A stretch of DNA of 6,312 nucleotides from Alphaproteobacteria bacterium. Its GTDB lineage: Bacteria > Pseudomonadota > Alphaproteobacteria > BOG-932 > Roseiterribacteraceae. Shown here piece after piece: positions 1 to 4,612 of the stretch. The position numbers were made by a program, and so were the translations under genes. The stretch spans positions 1 to 6,312 of the forward strand of contig CAJCJC010000048.1 in the NCBI GenBank assembly GCA_903970575.1, given 5' to 3'. The notes beneath the pieces are model-generated. The model was not told where the DNA came from, made no database searches, and saw only the letters and a list, made by a program, of their open reading frames with translations. Position 1 is the stretch's first letter; each line of letters starts with the position of its first letter.

Positions 1-991
1 CATGCATCAGGTCGTTGCCCGACCATGCTTCCGGAATCATCATCATCAGCGCATGCGGCAGGCTGTAACCGCCGGCGAGCAGCAATTCCAGGCAATTGTC
101 CAGGGTCGCCGAATCGGAATTGCCATCGCCGATCAGCGGCCAGAGCTTGGCCAAATCGTCGCCCAGCACCTTCGACGTCATCGAATGACGACGCGCCATC
201 ATCCAGTTGATGTTGCCGCGCAGCGTGTTGATCTCGCCATTATGCGCGAGAAAACGGAACGGATGCGCCAGCTCCCATGACGGGAACGTATTGGTCGAGA
301 ACCGCTGGTGGACCAGCGCCAGCGCCGATTCCAGCCGCTCGTCACGCAAATCGTCATAAAAAGCCGCCAATCGCGCGGCGATGACCATCCCTTTGTACAC
401 GATGGTTCGCGTCGACAGGCTGGCGATATAGAATGAGCCCGCTGCCGCAAGTTTATTCTCGCGGACGAGCTTGTGAGTCTGCTTGCGAATGACGAATAGC
501 TTGCGCTCGAAAGCGTCGATGTCTGGCGTATCGGGACCGCGACCGATGAACGGCTGTCGGATAACCGGCGCGTTCGGCTTTATGCTCTCGCCCAGCGCGC
601 TTTCCTGCACCGGCACGTCGCGCCAGCCCAGCATGATCTGTCCTTCGGCCCGGACAAATTTCTCCAGCGCTTCCTCGCAATCGCGCCGGCTTTCCGCGTC
701 GCGCGGCAAGAACATCATGCCGACCGCATAATCGCCCGTTTCCGGCAATATGAATTCCAGCCTTTTGGCTTCGTCGCGAAACAGGCGGTCGGGGATCTGG
801 ATCAGAATTCCCGCGCCATCGCCGGCCAGAGGGTCCGCCCCGACGGCGCCGCGATGTTCCAGATTGCACAATATGCCCAGACCTTGAGCCACGATCGCGT
901 GGCTTTTCCGGTTCTTGATCTGCGCGACAAAGCCGACGCCGCAGGCGTCATGCTCGTTGCGTGGATCGTAAAGGCCTCTGGCTTGCATCAT
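1..991 (-). CDS. gltB: Glutamate synthase large subunit, N-terminal part (runs off left edge)
   Basis: This is the glutaminase (class II glutamine amidotransferase) domain of glutamate synthase. The whole enzyme makes two glutamates from glutamine and 2-oxoglutarate in the cytoplasm. Reading from 991, the 330 codons contain the nucleophile Cys17 in DACGVG, EHRGAVGADPLAGDGAG (45-61), HQRFSTNTFPSWELAHPF (228-245), the oxyanion-hole motif HNGEINT (250-256) and GDGNSDSATLDN (288-299), all typical of GltB. The full protein is about 1500 residues, so roughly 22% is here; the FMN, iron-sulfur and synthase domains lie beyond position 1. The start is fixed by an in-frame TAG at 1003-1001, leaving only ATG at 991 or the adjacent ATG at 988. 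Maturation in this family removes the residues before the Cys, here a short leader of 15-16 residues. The gene upstream is divergent, so gltD, if linked, must lie beyond the left edge. No frameshift was seen in the 991 bases. Confidence 0.96.
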   Translation of the reverse strand, partial: MMQARGLYDPRNEHDACGVGFVAQIKNRKSHAIVAQGLGILCNLEHRGAVGADPLAGDGAGILIQIPDRLFRDEAKRLEFILPETGDYAVGMMFLPRDAESRRDCEEALEKFVRAEGQIMLGWRDVPVQESALGESIKPNAPVIRQPFIGRGPDTPDIDAFERKLFVIRKQTHKLVRENKLAAAGSFYIASLSTRTIVYKGMVIAARLAAFYDDLRDERLESALALVHQRFSTNTFPSWELAHPFRFLAHNGEINTLRGNINWMMARRHSMTSKVLGDDLAKLWPLIGDGNSDSATLDNCLELLLAGGYSLPHALMMMIPEAWSGNDLMH

Positions 992-1009
992 CCCGCTACC
1001 CTAACCCGA

Positions 1010-1059
1010 GTTTCACGCGAAAGCACGCGTGCGGTCGGCGACGCGGACTTTCGCGAAAC
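1010..1059. repeat. Imperfect inverted repeat / stem-loop in the gltB leader
   Basis: The left arm GTTTCACGCGAAAG (1010-1023) pairs with CTTTCGCGAAAC (1048-1059) over 12 base pairs, with a two-base bulge (AC, 1015-1016). Inside, after a 2x2 mismatch, CGCGT (1026-1030) pairs with ACGCG (1041-1045) around a 10-base loop. The right arm contains the perfect 10-bp palindrome TTTCGCGAAA (1049-1058), and GCACGCGTGC (1023-1032) is another. It ends 18 bp upstream of the gltB ATG at 991. No T-run follows on either strand, so it is not a standard terminator. It could be a regulator-binding site, a leader RNA structure or a REP-like extragenic palindrome. Confidence 0.6.
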
Positions 1060-1313
1060 AGGATTATTCGCCCCATTTCGCTATGGCCCCGTGACACACA
1101 GGATGCTGATGACAGCCTATGGAGTGGTTTCGGCCTCTCGCTTTCGCTACCGAGCGACGAAATGCATTCGAGCAGGAATTAAGTCAAGAGTGTTGCCCCA
1201 TCTGCCGCCGTGATTTCGTCTATCCAAACTCTAGTCCGAGCGGTCGATTATGCGCGCTTGCCGATCGTCGTTCGTGGCGGCATGGTGCTTTCGATAATGG
1301 AAAATTGAATTAA

Positions 1314-1323
1314 GAGGGAGGGG
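1314..1323 (+). promoter_or_regulatory. Ribosome binding site of the aldo/keto reductase gene
   Basis: GAGGGAGGGG ends 7 bases before the ATG at 1331. It is a strong, well-placed Shine-Dalgarno-like purine tract and supports that start. Confidence 0.75.
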
Positions 1324-1330
1324 TTCGGCC

Positions 1331-2350
1331 ATGGAACAACGGCTGTTGGGGCGAAGCGGCCTCCAGGTTTCCGCGTTGAGTTTCGGCGCGATGACCTTCG
1401 GCGGGGAGGGGATGTTCGGCATGATGGGCCGCATTCTCGAGGACGAGGCCGAGCGGCTATGCGGAATTTGCATCGACGCCGGAATCACGCTTTTCGATAC
1501 CGCCGATGCTTATTCGGCCGGACGTTCGGAAGAGATACTGGGCTATGCCCTGCGCGAAAAGCGGGAACGGGTGGTGATCGCGACCAAGGCCTGGGGCCGC
1601 ATGGGCCCGGGCCCGAACGAACTCGGCGCGTCGCGCGTGCATCTCGTCCAGGCCTGCGAGGCCAGCCTCAGGCGTCTCAAGACAGATTACATCGATCTCT
1701 ATCAAATTCATGCCTATGACGGCCTGACGCCGCTGGAGGAAACCCTGCGCGCGCTCGACGATCTCGTCGGCGCCGGCAAGGTCCGTTATGTCGGATGCTC
1801 GAACTACGCCGGCTGGCAGCTCATGAAGGCGCTCGCCATCTCCGACCGGCATGGCTGGGGGCGCTATATCTCGCATCAAATCTACTATTCGCTGGTGGGC
1901 AGGGATGCGGAGAACGATCTATTGCCTCTCGGGGTCGACCAGGGCGTCGGGACTATCGTGTGGGGTCCGCTCGCCTTTGGTCTCCTGACGGGCAAGTTCC
2001 GCCGCGGCAAGCCCGATCCCGAGGGCGCGCGTGGCGCGTTTACGGGCGCTCCCGGCGGGATCGAGCGTGAACGGCTTGACGCGATCACCGACGCCATGGC
2101 CGAGATCGCCGAGGCGCGGGGCGCCACGATGGCTCAGGTCGCGATGAATTACCTGCTCCGCAAGCCCGGCATTACGACCGTCCTCTTCGGAGCCCGCGAC
2201 GAAGCTCAGCTTAAAGACAATATCGCCGCCGCCACATGGACTATGTCGGACGAGGAAGTCGCCCGATTGGACGATGCGAGCGCCAAGCCGCTCCCCTATC
2301 CTCAATGGGCGCACAAGACGGTTTTCAGCGAGCGTATTCCGGGAATTTGA
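1331..2350 (+). CDS. NADPH-dependent aldo/keto reductase
   Basis: A complete 339-residue cytoplasmic oxidoreductase of the aldo/keto reductase superfamily, a single (beta/alpha)8 barrel that reduces aldehydes or ketones with NAD(P)H. The catalytic tetrad is intact: Asp56 and Tyr61 in FDTADAYSAGRSEE, Lys86 in IATKAWG and His127 in LYQIHAYD. Other family signatures are the N-terminal RLLGRSGLQVSALSFGAMTFGG, VRYVGCSNYAGWQL (151-164), the SHQIYYSLVGRDAE strand (181-194) and the cofactor-binding stretch FGARDEAQLKDNIAA (286-300). Length and start are normal for bacterial single-domain members, and the start has a strong ribosome binding site. The physiological substrate cannot be read from the sequence. 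It is divergent from gltB and is followed 106 bp later by the antitoxin-like gene on the same strand. No intrinsic terminator with a T-run was found after it. Confidence 0.94.
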   Translation: MEQRLLGRSGLQVSALSFGAMTFGGEGMFGMMGRILEDEAERLCGICIDAGITLFDTADAYSAGRSEEILGYALREKRERVVIATKAWGRMGPGPNELGASRVHLVQACEASLRRLKTDYIDLYQIHAYDGLTPLEETLRALDDLVGAGKVRYVGCSNYAGWQLMKALAISDRHGWGRYISHQIYYSLVGRDAENDLLPLGVDQGVGTIVWGPLAFGLLTGKFRRGKPDPEGARGAFTGAPGGIERERLDAITDAMAEIAEARGATMAQVAMNYLLRKPGITTVLFGARDEAQLKDNIAAATWTMSDEEVARLDDASAKPLPYPQWAHKTVFSERIPGI

Positions 2351-2376
2351 GGGACCAAATCCCATGCTTCGTCAGG

Positions 2377-2420
2377 GGAATTCGTAGCCCGATCGGCTGA
2401 CGTAGCGTTCATTGAATTCC
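2377..2420. repeat. Short inverted repeat upstream of the antitoxin-like gene
   Basis: GGAATTC (2377-2383) and GAATTCC (2414-2420) form a 7-bp inverted repeat with a 30-base spacer. Between them lie a smaller inverted pair AGCC/GGCT around CGATC and two copies of CGTAGC (2383-2388 and 2401-2406). Ribbon-helix-helix antitoxins usually bind repeats just upstream of their own gene, so this is a candidate operator, but arms of this length can arise by chance. Confidence 0.25.
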
Positions 2421-2443
2421 GTTGCGCGAAACCTAAAAAGCTT

Positions 2444-2447
2444 GGAG
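2444..2447 (+). promoter_or_regulatory. Ribosome binding site that decides the antitoxin-like start
   Basis: GGAG lies 9 bases before the ATG at 2457. This favours the 75-residue product over a longer form starting at an in-frame TTG at 2412, which would add 15 residues and has no evident Shine-Dalgarno sequence. Confidence 0.6.
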
Positions 2448-2456
2448 TATCGCCCC

Positions 2457-2684
2457 ATGATGGCTCCATTTCGACTGCCCGCCGAGATCGAGGAACGATT
2501 GGTTAACATGTCCCCCGCGCCAGGCCGGACGGAGAATTTCCGCGCCTTCGAAGCCGCCCTCGAACGCATCTGCGCTTTGGAAGATATCTATATGGCGGAG
2601 GAACGTCTGGCTCATCTGCGCGCCGGCCGGACGGAGACGATCAGGCTCGACGATCTCATAAGGCAGTTTGGCATCAGCCGATAA
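2457..2684 (+). CDS. Ribbon-helix-helix, RelB-like antitoxin / small DNA-binding protein
   Basis: This 75-residue protein has the plan of RelB/CopG-type antitoxins. A short N-terminal beta strand (PFRLPAEIEERL, 4-15) would pair in a dimer to contact DNA, followed by a Gly-Arg-Thr turn (23-25), a long acidic helix ending in ALEDIYMAEERLAHLRAG (40-57), and a C-terminal RTETIRLDDLIRQFGISR tail of the kind that wraps a partner toxin. The LED-Y-AEERL...RAGR pattern is what I recognise from RelB-like antitoxins. A RelE/ParE toxin normally follows within a few bases; here only 36 bp separate it from an unrelated membrane-protein gene, and the gene before it encodes a reductase, so it looks like an orphan antitoxin or a stand-alone repressor. 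The family assignment is by pattern, without a profile search. Confidence 0.72.
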   Translation: MMAPFRLPAEIEERLVNMSPAPGRTENFRAFEAALERICALEDIYMAEERLAHLRAGRTETIRLDDLIRQFGISR

Positions 2685-2720
2685 TACCGCGCGGTCGGAC
2701 GCGGGAAAGGGGGCGCGGTA
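2685..2720 (+). repeat. Perfect 8-bp inverted repeat filling the gap between two genes, with the ribosome binding site in its loop
   Basis: TACCGCGC (2685-2692) begins directly after the TAA of the antitoxin-like gene, and its exact reverse complement GCGCGGTA (2713-2720) ends directly before the ATG at 2721. The 20-base loop contains the purine tract AAAGGGG (2706-2712), the likely ribosome binding site of the next gene. The left arm also lies in a 10-bp palindrome, ACCGCGCGGT (2686-2695). It could be an RNA hairpin tuning translation of the downstream gene, or a protein-binding site. Confidence 0.55.
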
Positions 2721-3074
2721 ATGGCTGACAAAACCGAACGGCTCTCGGTTCCGATCACCGGACGTCAGGTCTTCTGGGGCGCCTGTTCCTTCGCCGGGTT
2801 TTTGATCGTCGGCTGGGCGTCGATCCGCGCACCCGCGCCGGCGATTTTCTTCGCCGATCTGGGACAAAGCTGGAGCGCCGCGGTGGTGGCGCTCGACCTT
2901 GCTTTCCTCGGGTTCGCCGCCATCACCTTCGCGGTGATCGAATCGCGGCGGCTGCGTATGCGCTTGCCGTGGATTTGGATTCCGCTCGGCATGGTGCTTC
3001 CCGCGGGGTCGATGTTCCCCCTGTTTCTCCTGCTCCGCGAACGCGCTCTTTTGCGGGCGGGATCGACCTCTTAG
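2721..3074 (+). CDS. Small integral membrane protein, DUF2834-like
   Basis: A 117-residue protein with three predicted membrane helices (about 16-35, 52-73 and 83-106) and no signal peptide. It fits the DUF2834 pattern as I know it: a loop ending FFADLGQSWSAA, an Asp at the start of the second helix (ALDLAFLGF, Asp59), an EsRRLrMR turn (74-81), and a last helix ending in a PLFLLLRER motif (100-108). The function of DUF2834 is unknown. The start has a purine tract (2706-2712) 8 bases upstream, inside the loop of the 2685-2720 inverted repeat. The gene probably shares a transcript with the antitoxin-like gene. Its TAG stop (3072-3074) overlaps the stop of the convergent kinase gene. Confidence 0.8.
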   Translation: MADKTERLSVPITGRQVFWGACSFAGFLIVGWASIRAPAPAIFFADLGQSWSAAVVALDLAFLGFAAITFAVIESRRLRMRLPWIWIPLGMVLPAGSMFPLFLLLRERALLRAGSTS

Positions 3075-4486
3075 GGCATGCGCGACTCGCCTGGGCGCAG
3101 GATTCGTTCCGGTGGAAAAAGGATCGTCACGGTCGTGCCGACCGAAGGCGCGCTTTCGATTTCCATTTCGGCGTTATGCAGGCTGGCGAAGCCCTGGACC
3201 AGCGATAGCCCCAGCCCGGCGCCGCCGTGACCCCGCGCCAGCGAGGTCGCCACTTGATGGAACGGTTTGCGCGCCATCTCGATCTCCGGTTCGCTCATTC
3301 CAATGCCATTATCGCTGACCCACATGGCGAGCCTACCGTCCGGCTGAAGCGCCGCGCCGACGACGGCGTTCCCCGGATTCGTAGAGAACTTAACCCCGTT
3401 GGTCAGCAGGTTGACCATGATTTGACGCACTCTTAATTCATCCGCCCACAGGAAGGGCAGGTCGTCCGCGATTTCGGATGAGAGGGAAACGCCCGCAGTG
3501 ACGGCCGCGCCCTCCACCATCTTCAGGGCGGATGCGGCGACCGACGTCAGATCGACCGCCCCTTCCTGCAAATCGAGCCGTCCGGCCTCGATGCGGGAGA
3601 TTTCCAACACGTCGTTAACGATGTTCAACAGGTGGTTTCCCGCCTCATGAATGTCGGCGGCGTAGTCGCGATATTGCGCCATGGCGCCGGGTCCGAACGC
3701 CTGGTCTCGAATGATTTCGGAAAAGCCGATCACCGCGTTCAGCGGCGTTCTCAGCTCGTGGCTTATGGTGGCTAGAAACATCGATTTGGCCCGGTTCGCC
3801 GCGGTCGACGCCGCCAGTTCGCTCTGAAGCAGGCGCGTCTCCAGGGAATTGCTGTCGAAGCGGCCTTGAACGATGGCGACGAAGCTTCCAAAACCGCTGA
3901 TCAGGGCCGCCATCAGCGTGATCAGGTACAGCAGCCCCATGGACAGGATAATCGGCGTCATCGGCAAGGCCAAATGCGTGCTGAGCAGCGCCAGGATCGA
4001 GAACATCGGCGGGATTATGAAGAGCGTGCACGCCACCGGCTGCATCGCCATTGATGCCGTGGCGCCGGCGCTAAGGCCGCTGACCAGGAAAAGGAGAAGG
4101 AACTGCAATATCCTGTCATCCGCCGGGAATGCGTACAGAACGGCGATCATCCACATGACGCCGGCGAAAAGCCCCGCGATCGTAGAGCGCCTTATGGCCC
4201 GCCGGCTCGCCCGCTTGGGCATCGGCCAACTTCGTTTGCGCCACCAGCTTGATAGGCCGACCGCCGAAAACAGTATGAAGAGACCGATCCAGCCGACGAT
4301 CGCCGCATGCGGCAGGCGGCCCCAGAACACCAGCGCCATAATCAGCCCATTGCCGACATTTCCGATGGCATGAAACGGCGCTTGCTTGCCCAGGTCCACG
4401 ACCTGCCGAAGACGGATTTCGCTTTCGAAATCCGGAAGATCTCTCTCGATTAAGGTGCGATAGGCAATTCTGAGGATTCTGATCAT
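3071..4486 (-). CDS. Membrane-bound sensor histidine kinase (orphan)
   Basis: A 471-residue two-component sensor kinase. After a short cytoplasmic N-terminus, about six hydrophobic helices lie near residues 41-57, 60-80, 103-120, 127-146, 150-170 and 175-205. A linker (210-235) leads to the dimerisation domain with the phospho-accepting His243 in ISHELRTPLNAVIGFSEII. The ATP-binding domain follows: N box VNLLTNGVKFS with Asn359 and Asn363, G1 box SDNGIGM (391-397), F box KPFHQVA with Phe409, and G2 box GHGGAGLGLSLV (419-430). All residues needed for activity are present. There is no PAS, HAMP or receiver domain, so sensing must come from the membrane region, which matches no family I can name. 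The ATG at 4486 is fixed by an in-frame TGA three codons upstream (4495-4493), but no clear Shine-Dalgarno sequence precedes it. No response regulator is adjacent. The upstream phosphatase-like gene is co-directional, 126 bp away. Confidence 0.93.
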   Translation of the reverse strand: MIRILRIAYRTLIERDLPDFESEIRLRQVVDLGKQAPFHAIGNVGNGLIMALVFWGRLPHAAIVGWIGLFILFSAVGLSSWWRKRSWPMPKRASRRAIRRSTIAGLFAGVMWMIAVLYAFPADDRILQFLLLFLVSGLSAGATASMAMQPVACTLFIIPPMFSILALLSTHLALPMTPIILSMGLLYLITLMAALISGFGSFVAIVQGRFDSNSLETRLLQSELAASTAANRAKSMFLATISHELRTPLNAVIGFSEIIRDQAFGPGAMAQYRDYAADIHEAGNHLLNIVNDVLEISRIEAGRLDLQEGAVDLTSVAASALKMVEGAAVTAGVSLSSEIADDLPFLWADELRVRQIMVNLLTNGVKFSTNPGNAVVGAALQPDGRLAMWVSDNGIGMSEPEIEMARKPFHQVATSLARGHGGAGLGLSLVQGFASLHNAEMEIESAPSVGTTVTILFPPERILRPGESRMP

Positions 4487-4505
4487 CGACGTTCAGCGCC
4501 CGCGC

Positions 4506-4521
4506 CTCGCGAGCGCGCGAG
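4506..4521 (-). promoter_or_regulatory. GC-rich hairpin in the kinase leader
   Basis: On the minus strand CTCGCG-CGCT-CGCGAG is a perfect 6-bp stem with a 4-base loop, ending 19 bases before the kinase ATG. No T-run follows, so it does not look like a terminator for the upstream gene. Because the kinase lacks a clear Shine-Dalgarno sequence, this structure may matter for its translation, but that is inference. Confidence 0.35.
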
Positions 4522-4542
4522 TCTTACAGCAGTTCTCCGGGG

Positions 4543-4568
4543 TAACATAGGTCCCGGATAACACAGGT
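4543..4568. repeat. Short direct repeat in the phosphatase-kinase spacer
   Basis: TAACATAGGT (4543-4552) and TAACACAGGT (4559-4568) match at 9 of 10 positions with a 16-bp period. Tandem sites of this kind can bind regulators on nearly the same helix face. They overlap the possible kinase promoter boxes. Confidence 0.35.
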
Positions 4569-4571
4569 AAA
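4544..4571 (-). promoter_or_regulatory. Possible promoter of the kinase gene
   Basis: On the minus strand TTTACC (4571-4566) and TATGTT (4549-4544) resemble -35 and -10 boxes at a 16-bp spacing, each matching the sigma-70 consensus at 4 of 6 positions. The implied transcript would start about 50 bases before the kinase ATG. Matches this weak occur by chance. Confidence 0.22.
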
Positions 4572-4573
4572 GT

Positions 4574-4586
4574 TAAGCGCCGCTTA
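4574..4586. repeat. Palindrome TAAGCG-C-CGCTTA upstream of the kinase
   Basis: A perfect inverted repeat with 6-bp half-sites around one central base. The spacing is too tight for a hairpin with a full stem, so a protein operator is the more natural reading. It lies just upstream of the direct repeat and possible promoter when read toward the kinase. Confidence 0.4.
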
Positions 4587-4612
4587 TCATCCCCTCATCG
4601 TATGAATAAAGC

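Larger units (their letters stand above)
992..1330. other. Divergent intergenic region between gltB and the aldo/keto reductase gene
   Basis: These 339 bp must hold the start signals of both flanking genes. I see a long imperfect hairpin at 1010-1059, a second small hairpin (TCGCT-ACCG-AGCGA) at 1144-1157, and a purine-rich ribosome binding site at 1314-1323. A GATAAT at 1293-1298 resembles a -10 box for the reductase gene, but no good -35 box lies 16-18 bp before it. No convincing gene is present: the open frames here lack a ribosome binding site and have no recognisable protein pattern. Confidence 0.6.

Noticed and set aside
1119..1313. A 64-residue open frame on the plus strand with a CCPICRRDF stretch that recalls a zinc ribbon
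   Set aside because: There is no ribosome binding site at its ATG, only one of two expected cysteine pairs is present, and it lies in the divergent promoter region. It looks like chance.
2351..2363. GGGA-CCAAA-TCCC hairpin after the aldo/keto reductase as a terminator
   Set aside because: The stem is only 4 bp and no T-run follows.
1919..2365. A 148-residue minus-strand open frame antisense to the aldo/keto reductase
   Set aside because: It is a shadow of a complete and well-conserved plus-strand gene and shows no domain pattern of its own.
2412..2439. TTGAAT/TAAAAA as a promoter for the antitoxin-like gene
   Set aside because: The implied transcript would start near 2446, inside the ribosome binding site, so it could not serve the ATG at 2457.
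2412..2456. TTG start at 2412 giving a 90-residue antitoxin-like protein
   Set aside because: The ATG at 2457 has GGAG at a good distance, and the family pattern begins just after it; the extra 15 residues look non-homologous.
2433..2867. A 144-residue minus-strand open frame covering the antitoxin-like gene and part of the DUF2834-like gene, considered as a missing toxin
   Set aside because: The translation has no RelE/ParE or other toxin pattern and spans two plus-strand genes that each have sensible starts and folds.
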